A DNA stretch of 64,000 bases, from positions 1-64,000 of the forward strand of contig JBEKBH010000006.1 in assembly GCA_050015495.1 (NCBI GenBank), given 5' to 3'. The notes under the pieces are model-generated. The model had not been told where the DNA came from and searched no databases. It worked only from the letters and a program-made list of their open reading frames with translations. Source of the stretch: Palsa-1439 sp050015495. GTDB taxonomy: Bacteria; Verrucomicrobiota; Verrucomicrobiia; Palsa-1439. Shown here one piece after another: positions 7,327-15,865 of the stretch. Numbering within the stretch: position 1 is the stretch's first letter; each line of letters starts with the position of its first letter. The translations under genes were made by a program, and so were the position numbers.

Positions 7327-8162
7327 CCGAACCGTCGTCGACATCCGACCCGCTCGTCGGCCGGACGCTGCGCGGTTACGTGATTGGGATGCCGATCGGC
7401 ATCAGCCGCTGGGGCAAGGTGTACCGCGGGGTCCAGACGACGATGGGGCGGACGGTGGCGGTGCGGGTGTTATCGCCGGGGATTGCCGCGCTGCCGGGCA
7501 AGATCGAGCATTTTCTGGAGGAGACGCGCGCGGATGCCTCGCTGATGCATCCCCATCTCGTCACGGTGTACGAAGTCGGACAATCGGACGGGACGTACTT
7601 CTGCGCGATGGAGTACATGAACGGGCCGCCGCTGGCGCGGTTCTTGCGCAAGGGCGACGCGGTGGACGAACACCGGCTGTTGCTGGCGATTGCGGGCGCG
7701 GCGCGCGCGCTGGATTTTCTCTGGCAACGGAATGTCCCGCACCAGCCGCCCGCGGACAAGAACGTGCTCACCGCGAAGGATGGCACTGTCAAGCTCATCA
7801 ACGTTGCTCCCGCCGAAATGCCCGCGAGTCCGTCGGCTCAAGAGGACGTGATCAATCTGGCGGTGATGATGGCCACGCTCACCAACGACATCGGACCGGT
7901 CACCAAACCCGTGAGCGAGTTCGTGGAGGGAATGCTGGGAGCGGAAGGTCGGAAGCAATTCACGTCGCTGGCCGAAGTGACCGGCGCGGCGGAAGCGCTG
8001 GATCGCGAATTGTTCCCGCCGGCGCGGGTCGCAAAGTCAGGCGGTACGCGAAGCATATCAAAGAGCGACGGACTGTTGCGGGTCATCGTGATCGCGGCGG
8101 TGGCGATTGCGGTGGTTGCCTTCGTGGCCTGGTTGCGGTCGCGCGGCCACATTCGTCACTGA
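7323..8162 (+). CDS. membrane-anchored Ser/Thr protein pseudokinase
   Basis: A 279-residue protein with the outline of a Hanks-type kinase: glycine loop IGISRWGKVYRG (about 25-36), 'TVAVRVL', the hinge-like CAMEYMNGPPL, a catalytic-loop position and a C-terminal transmembrane helix (about 250-272). All three catalytic hallmarks are altered. The VAIK lysine is Arg48, the HRDLKPEN loop reads HQPPADKN (about 140-147), and DFG is replaced by NVA (about 160-162). It should bind partners rather than phosphorylate. The kinase lobe is also shortened at its C-terminal end. It is coupled to the FHA gene just upstream. Confidence 0.8.
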   Translation: MTEPSSTSDPLVGRTLRGYVIGMPIGISRWGKVYRGVQTTMGRTVAVRVLSPGIAALPGKIEHFLEETRADASLMHPHLVTVYEVGQSDGTYFCAMEYMNGPPLARFLRKGDAVDEHRLLLAIAGAARALDFLWQRNVPHQPPADKNVLTAKDGTVKLINVAPAEMPASPSAQEDVINLAVMMATLTNDIGPVTKPVSEFVEGMLGAEGRKQFTSLAEVTGAAEALDRELFPPARVAKSGGTRSISKSDGLLRVIVIAAVAIAVVAFVAWLRSRGHIRH

Positions 8163-8181
8163 GACTCTGCCGCCGCGGTTC

Positions 8182-9660
8182 TTACTTTGAGACCGACGCC
8201 CAACGACTCACGAGATCCGGAAACTGGCAGTGACGGCAACCGGACTTGTCGTTCACGCAAAAATCATGAAAGACCTGCATCAGGCCCTGCTGTTGGCGCG
8301 TCGTCTTGGTCGCACGGCGCGCGAGCGGCGCGTTGTCGAACAACTGGCTGGCGGCGAGGCGCAGGATGCTGTTGGACGGCGCGGCGGGCAGGCGTGAATA
8401 ACCGGTCTTCGCCGCTTCGTACAGTTTGGCGTCGCCATTGCTTTCCGCGTAGGCGGCGACGAACGGCAGCGCGATGTTGGCGACGATTTCCCGGGCGCGG
8501 TCGAGGCCGATCAACTCGCTCGCCCGCGACTGCGTCTTGCCGCCCAGGGTGAAATGGCGGCTCCAGTAGTCATCGCGAATCTCGGAGAAAAACGTGGCCG
8601 GATCGCCGCCGCTCTCGACCGCGCCGACGACCTTCTCCATCAACTTCGGATGTTTCTTCAGCAACGCGACGGCGGCGCCGAGCCGTCGATGGGGATGATT
8701 AGCGGGACGGACGCCGGGAAATCGCCACGCGCCGGCGGGCAGGATGCGGTCTTCCCTGTCGGGCCGCAATTTCCACCAGGCGTTCCACAGTCGCCTGACG
8801 TGCGCGGCGGCGGCGGTGTTGCGTGCTGTCGGCGCGCCCGTCGGAAGAAAATTGGCGACACCGAACAGGATCGGCCCGAGGTGCGACCGGTGGTCGTTGA
8901 TGTCGGACACGGGAACGCGCTGGGCGAGGAGTCGGAACGCGGCCTTGTTGGCTTTGTAGCCGAGCGCTTCCATCCAGCCTTCGTAGAACGCCTGTTCGGG
9001 ACCCACCCGATGGATCCAGCGCAGGAACCGGCGGACTTTGGCCGCGAACCGTTCTTCGCCGGCGGTATCGAGCAGGGCGGCGAGCGATTCGGGAGGCAGC
9101 GCGTGCAACACATGGCTGCATTGTCCGTGATGGTTGCCGACGTTGTGCGGATACGAGTCGAGATCGAGCTCGTCGTAGAGTTGCTCGAGCGGACTGTCCA
9201 ACTGATGCTGGATCACGATTTGCGGGATGATCTGGCCCGCGCGCGTCCGCGGGACGTGTTGGCTGCGCGCTTCCCACAACACGACGTGCAGGATGACGTC
9301 GTTGAAGTGGCGGTCGTGTTCATGCCCGTGATGATCCCAATCCTCGGCGCGCAGATGGATCTCGATATCGCCGGTGTGCTCGGGCTCGTCGCCGATCTGG
9401 AGCGTGGCGTGCCGAAAATCGGGGCCGGCTTCGAGGTTCCACCACCCTTGGAACACCACGCGGACAGCGCGGCCATCGGTGGTCCGCAACGAGCCGGAGT
9501 TGACGCGTTGATCGTACCAGATGCATTGGACGAGTCGTTCGCTGACGGGGATCGGGACGTAATTGCTGTCGGCATCGCGGAGGACGACGGGCGCGAAGGT
9601 ATTCGGAAAACTCCGACGCATGAGTTCGTTGCGCAGTTCGCCGTAGCGGGTCAGTGCCAT
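8182..9660 (-). CDS. DUF2851 family protein
   Basis: A 492-residue protein. The N-terminal third shows the DUF2851 hallmarks: VQCIWYDQ, FQGWWNLEAGPDFRHA, TGDIEIHLRAEDWDHHGH and DVILHVVLWE. The C-terminal end has a CxxxxxxxCxxC-like cluster (FCVNDKSGCRHCQFPDL). The family is widespread in Bacteroidetes and Verrucomicrobia and has no established function; the His/Asp/Glu-rich N-terminal motif suggests metal binding. The ATG at 9658-9660 is chosen because GGAGAAG precedes it by a suitable distance; the open frame runs further upstream without support. Confidence 0.8.
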   Translation of the reverse strand: MALTRYGELRNELMRRSFPNTFAPVVLRDADSNYVPIPVSERLVQCIWYDQRVNSGSLRTTDGRAVRVVFQGWWNLEAGPDFRHATLQIGDEPEHTGDIEIHLRAEDWDHHGHEHDRHFNDVILHVVLWEARSQHVPRTRAGQIIPQIVIQHQLDSPLEQLYDELDLDSYPHNVGNHHGQCSHVLHALPPESLAALLDTAGEERFAAKVRRFLRWIHRVGPEQAFYEGWMEALGYKANKAAFRLLAQRVPVSDINDHRSHLGPILFGVANFLPTGAPTARNTAAAAHVRRLWNAWWKLRPDREDRILPAGAWRFPGVRPANHPHRRLGAAVALLKKHPKLMEKVVGAVESGGDPATFFSEIRDDYWSRHFTLGGKTQSRASELIGLDRAREIVANIALPFVAAYAESNGDAKLYEAAKTGYSRLPAAPSNSILRLAASQLFDNAPLARRATKTTRQQQGLMQVFHDFCVNDKSGCRHCQFPDLVSRWASVSK

Positions 9661-9808
9661 CGCGTGCTTCTCCAGATTATAGTCGAATATACTCCAGCGG
9701 CGTGAAAATGCGAACCGGATTTTGCGGCTGGCGAAACAACTAAGCGATGTCAGCCCGGGGGACATGGTCACTCCCTGCCATCGTTCGGCGGACACTGCGG
9801 AGAAACGG

Positions 9809-10303
9809 CTAGGAGCCTTTTTCAACCAACTGAGCCACTCGTTTGGTTCGGAAGATGAAGCCAAGTGCCAGCGCGAGTTGAATGACGTGTCCAATTATGC
9901 GTGTCCACCAAAAGGTGTTGTAAACGGTGAACGCAGCCGACAAGAAATCTGACACCAAACTCACGATGCCCGACACAAAGAAGTACAGCCCAAGAATCCT
10001 GACCCAAAAGAGCAGTTGGGCATGGGGAGCAAGGGACTCCCGGTTCTGGATGGGGTCGTTGCCGGACTCGCTCATCAACATCTCAGCGATGCGCCTTCCT
10101 TTACAAAGGAAAAGCAGCGCGAAGCCCAGATACAGGAGGGTGGTGAGGCACGAGAACAAGATGTAGGCGGTCCTGTTGGCGATGTATTTTGCGCCACCGG
10201 ACGAAATGGCTGCTCCCGCGAGAGAAATCGTTTGCAAAAAGAAAAACAGGAGAGCAAGCCCCATGACCTTGATTGCAATCTCCATCACATCACGCTTTGC
10301 CAT
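9809..10303 (-). CDS. four-helix integral membrane protein, unknown
   Basis: A 164-residue protein with about four transmembrane helices (IAIKVMGLALLFFFLQ, YILFSCLTTLLYLGFALLFLC, LLFWVRILGLYFFVSGIVSL and IIGHVIQLALALGFIF). The ATG at 10301-10303 is preceded by AAGGAGAGC, a good ribosome site; the open frame extends upstream into a repeat and is not used. Composition is more AT-rich than its neighbours. I do not recognise the family. The region 60-130 bp upstream is a repeat shared with the nitroreductase gene. Confidence 0.7.
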   Translation of the reverse strand: MAKRDVMEIAIKVMGLALLFFFLQTISLAGAAISSGGAKYIANRTAYILFSCLTTLLYLGFALLFLCKGRRIAEMLMSESGNDPIQNRESLAPHAQLLFWVRILGLYFFVSGIVSLVSDFLSAAFTVYNTFWWTRIIGHVIQLALALGFIFRTKRVAQLVEKGS

Positions 10304-10361
10304 CTTGCTCTCCTTGTCGAGTTTGCTCGACACGAACCAGAATCCATTCTGGTTCATGCGT

Positions 10362-10435
10362 CCACAGTATGCAGGAGAGCCACTCAAAACGCAACCCATC
10401 CTCGTCCCCCCTCATCGATGCCCGTCTGTGGCAGG
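10362..10435 (-). repeat. promoter-like direct repeat, copy A
   Basis: About 74 bp that recur at 12009-12077 (CACAGTATGCAGG, CACTCAAAACGCAACCC and ATGCCCGTCTGTG in order). Each copy lies about 50-60 bp upstream of a minus-strand gene. On the minus strand both contain TTGCGT, 17 bp, then CATACT, a plausible -35/-10 pair. Confidence 0.6.
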
Positions 10436-10496
10436 TGTCGGCCCGCGCCTTGATACTCCTGCCAGTTCGCCGTGTGTTCTTTCCGCAAAAATGTTT

Positions 10497-10586
10497 CGCG
10501 GCTACAAGAGTCGGCGGCCACGACACATTCGAGAGCCTCAGTGCAGGCGGAGCCCCGAAAGGGATTCGGGGTAAACGTGGCCCTCC
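10497..10586. repeat. GGCCACGACACATTC direct repeat, copy A
   Basis: Contains CGCGGCTACAA, CGGCGGCCACGACACATTC, GAGCCTCAGTGCAGGCGG, a CCCCGAA...TTCGGGG hairpin and GTAAACGTGG in the same order as 11247-11340. A short third version of the CCCCGA...TCGGGGTAAA hairpin is at about 43777-43800. Confidence 0.75.
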
Positions 10587-10591
10587 ATCGC

Positions 10592-10649
10592 GATACATTG
10601 CACTGCAATGTATCAGGTGCCGGGCTGACGCCTGGTAGTACGAGGTATC
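10592..10649. repeat. double-palindrome unit, copy A
   Basis: The first palindrome (10592-10614) is perfect: GATACATTGCA, a central C, then TGCAATGTATC. The second (10627-10649) has arms GACGCCTGGTA and TACGAGGTATC with three mismatches. Both are 23 bp long and are separated by 12 bp. Copy B has the same layout. Confidence 0.75.
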
Positions 10650-10999
10650 GGGGACCGGCGGGGTAACACTTCACAACTTTCAAAACCCGTAGTCTCCCAA
10701 CAGGGACTCGGGGGTCCAGGCGGCGGGACGCAACGGCGGGGGCCACGGCGGCTGAAAACGAAAGGAGAGTCGAGGCTCATCTCTCGTTTTTAAACCCACG
10801 AGCCGTTCCCAAGGGTGGGTATTTCTCCCAGAAACAATCTTACTTGACGAGAGGGTCGCTCAACTCTCCGCTGCCAGTGTAGGACTGATTGCGGGAATAG
10901 CAACAGATTGTTTCGTGGTGTGCGGCGAACGGCGGCAGGGGCCATCCGGCAAGAAAGTGGCCAATGTCTCGCTGAAAGCGCGGTAGTCCCAAACTGCAC

Positions 11000-11059
11000 G
11001 ATACATGGCACTGCAATGTATCATGTGCCGGCCTGACACCTAGTAATACTAGGTATCAG
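11000..11059. repeat. double-palindrome unit, copy B
   Basis: The first palindrome (11000-11022) has arms GATACATGGCA and TGCAATGTATC (one mismatch). The second (11033-11059) is CTGACACCTAGTA, a central A, then TACTAGGTATCAG (one mismatch). In copy A the first hairpin is the better one and in copy B the second, so both stems seem to have been selected. Confidence 0.75.
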
Positions 11060-11246
11060 CGATCAGAGGGGGTGAACTCCGTCCGGCTCGATGCGTTTAG
11101 GAAATGAGCGCGGCGAGACGAAAATCAGCGACCCAGACTTCACCCGTGCGAGCGGCGGGCCACCGCGCCCTACCGTACAACCGGAAAGGCGACGGGGCCG
11201 CGCTTTGCCGCCTAGGAACGACGAGGCGGCCTCTCGGCGAGTCCGC

Positions 11247-11340
11247 GCGCGGCTACAAAAGGCCGGCGGCCACGACACATTCGGGAGCCTCAGTGCAGGC
11301 GGAAGCCCCGATCTGGGAATCGGGGTAAACGTGGGCCTCC
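11247..11340. repeat. GGCCACGACACATTC direct repeat, copy B
   Basis: Second copy of the repeat at 10497-10586, about 750 bp away and in the same orientation. The hairpin here is CCCCGATCTGGGAATCGGGG. Confidence 0.75.
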
Positions 11341-11369
11341 GAGAGGGCGCGGGTTCACGGCCAGATGAA

Positions 11370-11960
11370 TCACACGATCTGACAGCCTTCTTCAAAAGCG
11401 AGACGCGGGTTGCGCGGATGGAGCCTGGCTGGATCGCCGTGACCGAGGTTGCAGAGGAAGTTTGATTTGACCGTGGTCCCGGCGAAGAACGCGGCGTCCA
11501 CCTTCGCGTTATCGAAGCCGGACATTGGTCCGCAATCCAGACCGAGCGAGCGAGCCGCCAGGATAAAGTAGGCGCCCTGAAGCGATCCGTTGCGCAGCGC
11601 CATGTACTCCAGCACATTCTCCGGCAAGTCTTTGAACCAGGCCTTGGCGTCCACATGCGGGTACAATTCGGGCAGTTTCTCATAGAAATGGACGTCCATG
11701 CCGACGATGGCCGTGACGGGTGCGGCCATGGTCTTGTCCACATTGGCTGCGGACAGGGCCGGCTTTAACTTCTGCTTGGCGGCCTGCGACTTGACGAATA
11801 CGATCCGCATCGGGCACATGTTGGCCGACGTGGGCCCCATCTTGGCGAGGTCGTAGGCTTGGGCAAGCAGCGCGTCGTCAACGGGCTTGTCCAGCCAGTT
11901 GCTATGCGTGCGTGCGTCACGGAAGATCAGATTCAGGCATTCGTCGTTTACTTTGAGCAT
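11370..11960 (-). CDS. RutE/HadB-type nitroreductase-family protein
   Basis: A 196-residue protein of the FMN-dependent nitroreductase superfamily. It follows the RutE (3-hydroxypropionate dehydrogenase / malonic semialdehyde reductase) subgroup along its length: LIFRDARTHSNWLDKPVDD, KMGPTSANMCPMRIVFV, TMAAPVTAIVG, GSLQGAYFILAARSLGLD and GPMSGFDNAKVDAAFF. The remaining pyrimidine-degradation (rut) genes are absent, so another substrate is possible. The ATG at 11958-11960 has AAAGGAGAT at the right distance. The upstream region carries copy B of the promoter-like repeat. Confidence 0.85.
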   Translation of the reverse strand: MLKVNDECLNLIFRDARTHSNWLDKPVDDALLAQAYDLAKMGPTSANMCPMRIVFVKSQAAKQKLKPALSAANVDKTMAAPVTAIVGMDVHFYEKLPELYPHVDAKAWFKDLPENVLEYMALRNGSLQGAYFILAARSLGLDCGPMSGFDNAKVDAAFFAGTTVKSNFLCNLGHGDPARLHPRNPRLAFEEGCQIV

Positions 11961-12008
11961 GTTGAATCTCCTTTCACGGTCAGGAAACTCAGTGGCCGCG
12001 GTTGCACC

Positions 12009-12077
12009 CACAGTATGCAGGGGAATCACTCAAAACGCAACCCGTCCACGCCCCCATCAATGCCCGTCTGTGACAGG
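12009..12077 (-). repeat. promoter-like direct repeat, copy B
   Basis: Second copy of 10362-10435, upstream of the nitroreductase gene at a similar distance. The TTGCGT-17 bp-CATACT arrangement on the minus strand is preserved, while spacer bases differ. Confidence 0.6.
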
Positions 12078-12309
12078 AAGCGATCCGCACCGCGAAAGGG
12101 TTGCGACAGGGGCACGACGATGTCGCGTCTACTCGGCTTGGCGAGTCCGCGCGCGGCTGCACCGGACGGCACGCCGGAGGACCGGGACGCGCCTCACAGA
12201 GGCGCGGCTACAAAGGCGGCTTACGTACAACTGGGAAATGTCGGGTTGCATGTGTGGCGGGGCGAAGGGTAAGCTCGTGGCCGGTCAAGCGCTGAGGCCA
12301 GGTTGACGG
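12078..12309. other. non-coding spacer
   Basis: No gene is supported. It contains the CGAGTCCGCGCGCGGCT and GAGGCGCGGCTACAAAGGCGG motifs that recur in other spacers. Confidence 0.45.
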
Positions 12310-12801
12310 ATGAAGAGCACGCTCGCGAAATACTCCGTCTGTATCCCCGTGGTTCTTGCGGTGGTGTATTCCATTTCGGATTGGCACAAGCACGGGGACG
12401 CGCAGTTCTGGGCGACCATTGTGCTGAGGAATCTTTTGGTGTACGCCTGCGGCTGGCAACTGGTCGGGGGGGCGATCGCGCATTTGTTTTTTGGCGACCA
12501 AGTTGCCGAGTACATCGGCTGGAGCAAGGGTCATCCGTTTCAGCTCGAGGTGGGGTTCGCCGACCTGGGGATGGGTATTTTGGGAGTTCTGTGCGGTCGG
12601 TTTGGAGGCACTTTTTGGCTGGCGACGATCCTGATGGTGACGATCTTCGGATGGGGATGCGCGGTCGGACATGCCCGGCAGATGGTCAACGGCAGGAACT
12701 TTAGGCCCGGGAATGCCGGATATTTTTTCTACTGGGACATCCTGTTGCCGGTGGCACTCATTGCTCTTGGAATCGTTCACCTCAACCACGGCGGGCGGTG
12801 A
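12310..12801 (+). CDS. DUF6790-like integral membrane protein
   Basis: A 163-residue hydrophobic protein with about four membrane segments. The block GDQVAEYIGWSKGHPFQLEVGFADLGMGILG, near residues 62-92, resembles the DUF6790 family of small membrane proteins of unknown function. It is encoded alone, in the opposite direction to the two genes on its left. The family assignment is from memory of the motif and is tentative. Confidence 0.65.
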   Translation: MKSTLAKYSVCIPVVLAVVYSISDWHKHGDAQFWATIVLRNLLVYACGWQLVGGAIAHLFFGDQVAEYIGWSKGHPFQLEVGFADLGMGILGVLCGRFGGTFWLATILMVTIFGWGCAVGHARQMVNGRNFRPGNAGYFFYWDILLPVALIALGIVHLNHGGR

Positions 12802-13021
12802 CCGGCGAGCCTCTGGGGCGTGGTAGCAAGTGATCGGTTGGGGAGGGTGACGGGGCGCGTGCGGTTCGAGCCGCGGATTGAGACAGATCGGCACGGGTAG
12901 CGCCGCGTTCGGCACTGCGGCGACAAGGGGAGGGTTCGCGGCCAAAAAGGTCGCTTCCGGTGCCGAAAGAATCGGGTCTGGCGGGCCATGCTGGCACATC
13001 CGCTGCTCTATATAATAGGAG

Positions 13022-14671
13022 ATGAGCCTACAGATCAGGAAATTTGTGTCTCTTTTTGTCGCCCTATGCGCGTTCGGCTGCATCCAGCAGAGGGTCGAAG
13101 AACTCAGCGGGCCGGTTGAAATCACACTCCGTTCACCCGACGGCCCGGCGGGGGGCGTTGCCGTGAAGATCGTGGACGAAGCGGCGGTCGCCAAGGCGCT
13201 GGGCACGCTGGCGGTGCATCAGGACCTCAAGAACACACTCTCGGAGTCGGTGTACAGCGAGTTCTTCAACACGCTCACGCTGCCCAAGGGGTTGAGCGTC
13301 GTGAAAACCAAGAAGGATGGCCGGGTCCTCCTCAAACAACTCGGCGAACCGTATTTTGTTGTGGCGCAGGAGGGTCAACATCTGTGGGTTGCCGCCGCGG
13401 CGGAAGTTCGCGACCACCGATTGCCCATGGGACCCGACAGCATGGGCGGCCAACACGCGCTGAACCTGCTGATTGCCCAGCCGGGCGTGTTGCGCGAATT
13501 GACGGCAGCCACGATGGAGATGGTTCGCCAGGGAAAAATCGACCAGGCCCGGGCGATTGCCCGGTGCGCGCGTTCGCGGGCGTTGATGAACGAGATCGAT
13601 TGGGAAGAAGCCGCGCCGTTGCTGGCCGGGGCGGAGCACGCGTTGCAACAGAAGGATTACGAGACGGCGCGGCAGTTGGCGAATCGCGTGGAGGACCTGA
13701 TCCCGAACCAGGCGCGAACGAAGAAACTGCTCGACGAGGTTTCGGCCGCTTATGGCGGCGAAGTGCGGTCGCTGGCGGGTCACAAGGGCGCGGTGACGAG
13801 CGTGGCGTACAGTCCGAGCGGCGCGTACCTGCTCAGCGGCGGGGAGGACGGCACGTTGAGGTTGTGGGAGCCGGCGACGGGCCGGGAGGTACGGACGTTT
13901 ACCGGCCACAAGGCCGGCGTCACAGGCGTGGCGTTCAGCCCGGACGGGTCGATGGCGGTGAGTGGGAGCAACGATAGTACCCTGAGGTTGTGGGATGTGG
14001 CGTCGGGACGCGAATTGCGCGCGACGGACGGACTCGGTTGGAAGATCGCCGGGGTCGCCTTCAGTGGGGATGGAAAATTTGCCGCCAGCGCCGCGGACGA
14101 CAATCAGGTGAAACTGTGGAGTGTGCCCGGGCTGGGGATGGTGCGCGCGTTTGCGGGGCATGGGTGGCGCGTGACCAGCGTGGCGTTCAGTCCCACGGGC
14201 GATTCCTCTCTGAGCGGGAGCGAGGATGACTCGCTGAAATTGTGGGACGTAGCGAAGGGACAGGAGACGCGGACGTTTCGCACCGGATTTGCGGCGGTGA
14301 CGTGCGTGGCGTTCAGTCCTGATGGGCAATTTGGATTGAGCGGCGGCAAGGACGCGGTGGTGCGCATCTGGAATTTGGACAATGGCCGTGAAGTCGAGCA
14401 GCTCAAGGGACACAGCCAAACGGTGCGGAGCGTAGCGTTCACGCGCGACGGACGGTTTGCGGTCAGCGGCAGCGAGGATCGGACGGTGAAGGTTTGGGAC
14501 GTGAGCACCGGGACCGAGATTCGCTCGTTTGCCGGGCACACGGGCGCGGTGTCGGGCGTTGCCGTGAGCCCGAGCGGCCGGTTTGTTGCCAGCGCCAGCG
14601 CGGACGGCACGGTGAAAATCTGGCAGCTCCCGCAACCTGTCTGGCCCCGTAGTGAAGAAGTGAAGAAGTGA
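13022..14671 (+). CDS. WD40 repeat lipoprotein
   Basis: A 549-residue protein. An N-terminal signal ending in LCAFGC (about 15-20) suggests a lipid-anchored secreted protein. Residues about 25-240 are unrecognised. From about residue 250 there are seven consecutive WD40 blades, each with a GH...V..VAFSP.G...SGS.D..L+LWD pattern; blade 3 starts with GLGW instead of GH. Seven blades make a complete propeller, a protein-protein scaffold. AGGAG just precedes the ATG, and a TATAAT box at 13011-13016 lies even closer. A terminator separates it from the ABC genes downstream. Confidence 0.8.
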   Translation: MSLQIRKFVSLFVALCAFGCIQQRVEELSGPVEITLRSPDGPAGGVAVKIVDEAAVAKALGTLAVHQDLKNTLSESVYSEFFNTLTLPKGLSVVKTKKDGRVLLKQLGEPYFVVAQEGQHLWVAAAAEVRDHRLPMGPDSMGGQHALNLLIAQPGVLRELTAATMEMVRQGKIDQARAIARCARSRALMNEIDWEEAAPLLAGAEHALQQKDYETARQLANRVEDLIPNQARTKKLLDEVSAAYGGEVRSLAGHKGAVTSVAYSPSGAYLLSGGEDGTLRLWEPATGREVRTFTGHKAGVTGVAFSPDGSMAVSGSNDSTLRLWDVASGRELRATDGLGWKIAGVAFSGDGKFAASAADDNQVKLWSVPGLGMVRAFAGHGWRVTSVAFSPTGDSSLSGSEDDSLKLWDVAKGQETRTFRTGFAAVTCVAFSPDGQFGLSGGKDAVVRIWNLDNGREVEQLKGHSQTVRSVAFTRDGRFAVSGSEDRTVKVWDVSTGTEIRSFAGHTGAVSGVAVSPSGRFVASASADGTVKIWQLPQPVWPRSEEVKK

Positions 14672-14702
14672 TCGGCTCTCCAGCCTGATGCAGTCGCGCG
14701 GT

Positions 14703-14733
14703 GACGGGCGCTTTGCCCGTCCTTGTTTCGTTT
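14703..14733 (+). terminator. rho-independent terminator after the WD40 gene
   Basis: A 7-bp stem GACGGGC/GCCCGTC with a GCTTT loop, followed by the T-rich CTTGTTTCGTTT. It lies 32 bp after the WD40 stop codon. Confidence 0.55.
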
Positions 14734-14884
14734 GTGCTCGATCCGCCCCCTGCGCGGTTGAACACTCCGCCTCTTGCCAATGTCTATGCCGATGTGCTAG
14801 AAACACGGGTACTTTCCGGCTGAAGGAATGGAGGAGGAGGTCGCACGGAGTTTCGGGGCAGTTTCTCGCTGTGTCATGCAACCG

Positions 14885-15865
14885 ATGATCAAAGTGGAAG
14901 ACCTGACGAAGCGTTACGCGGGCGCGACCGCGCTCAACGGCGTTTCGTTCGAGGTTCAGCGTGGCGAAATCGTCGGGTTCCTCGGCCCGAACGGCGCGGG
15001 CAAAAGCACGACGATGCGGATTCTAACCGGTTTTATTCCCGCCTCGTCGGGGCGCGTCCACGTGGCGGGGCTGGATGTGTTTGAAAACTCGCTGGAAGTG
15101 CGGAAACGGGTGGGGTACATGCCGGAAAACAACCCGTTGTACACGGACATGCGGGTGAGCGAGTACCTGAGGTTCCGCGCGAAGCTGAAAGGGCTGCCGC
15201 GCGCCGAGCGCCTCGAGCGCATTCCGGAGGTCATGGAGCTGACCGGGATCAAGGACGTGGCGCATCGGATTATCGGGCATCTTTCCAAAGGCTATCGGCA
15301 ACGCGTCGGTCTGGCGGACGCGCTGCTGGCCGAGCCCGACCTGTTGATCTTGGACGAGCCGACCATCGGCCTCGACCCCGTGCAAATCCGCCAGGTCCGC
15401 CAGCTCATCAAGGACCTCGGCAAACGCCATACCATTCTGCTCTCAACGCATATCCTGCCCGAAGTGGAAATGACCTGTAACCGCGTCATTATCATTCACC
15501 ACGGACGCATCCTCGCTTCGGACACGCCCGACGGTCTGACAAAGACGCTGAATGCGGGCGGATCGATCCACGTCGAGGTCCGCGGGCCCGGCTCGGAAGT
15601 GCAGGCCAAACTGCGGGCGGTCGAGAATATCGAATCGGTCGAGGCCAAGTTGATCGAGGACGGTTATGTGTGGGTGATGTTGACGCCCAAACCCGGCACC
15701 GACCCGCGCGAGAAAGTGTATCAGGCGGTGGCCAGCAATGGATGGACGTTGCGCGAATTGACGCGCTCGCGAACGACGTTGGAGGACATTTTCGTGCAGA
15801 TCACGCACGAGGAGGACGAGGCCGAAGAGGAACGGCGCGAACAGCGACGGAGCGTGCTGCGATGA
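14885..15865 (+). CDS. ABC transporter ATP-binding protein (GldA-like)
   Basis: A 326-residue ATPase subunit. Walker A GPNGAGKST, signature HLSKGYRQRVGLA (LSKGY instead of LSGGQ, as in GldA and other ABC-2 exporters), Walker B LLILDEPTIGLDP and the H-loop LLSTHIL are all present. A C-terminal extension of about 90 residues follows the ATPase core. Start sites at 14828, 14876 and 14885 are possible; MIKVEDLTKRYAG is the usual beginning. It overlaps the permease gene by ATGA. With the next two genes it matches the GldA-GldF-GldG arrangement known from gliding Bacteroidetes, but the substrate is unknown. Confidence 0.9.
   Translation: MIKVEDLTKRYAGATALNGVSFEVQRGEIVGFLGPNGAGKSTTMRILTGFIPASSGRVHVAGLDVFENSLEVRKRVGYMPENNPLYTDMRVSEYLRFRAKLKGLPRAERLERIPEVMELTGIKDVAHRIIGHLSKGYRQRVGLADALLAEPDLLILDEPTIGLDPVQIRQVRQLIKDLGKRHTILLSTHILPEVEMTCNRVIIIHHGRILASDTPDGLTKTLNAGGSIHVEVRGPGSEVQAKLRAVENIESVEAKLIEDGYVWVMLTPKPGTDPREKVYQAVASNGWTLRELTRSRTTLEDIFVQITHEEDEAEEERREQRRSVLR

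Larger units (their letters stand above)
10436..11369. other. 0.9-kb non-coding stretch built of repeats
   Basis: No credible gene. It holds two copies of an approximately 90-bp direct repeat (10497-10586 and 11247-11340) and two copies of a double-hairpin unit (10592-10649 and 11000-11059). It also has a GCGGGCCACCGCGCCCTACCG block at about 11152-11172 that recurs near 44705. Confidence 0.6.

Noticed and set aside
8554..9705. A 383-codon plus-strand frame over the DUF2851 gene
   Set aside because: Antisense shadow; the minus-strand protein has the conserved family motifs and a ribosome site.
10592..11059. Integron attC sites
   Set aside because: The palindromes lack the RYYYAAC/GTTRRRY core sites and there is no integrase or cassette arrangement; the xer gene is a chromosomal-type recombinase far away.
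11370..11960. A pyrimidine-degradation (rut) operon
   Set aside because: Only a RutE-like gene is present; the other rut genes are not nearby.
13133..14881. A 582-codon minus-strand frame over the WD40 gene
   Set aside because: Arg/His/Pro-rich translation with no repeats, whereas the plus strand has seven WD40 blades.
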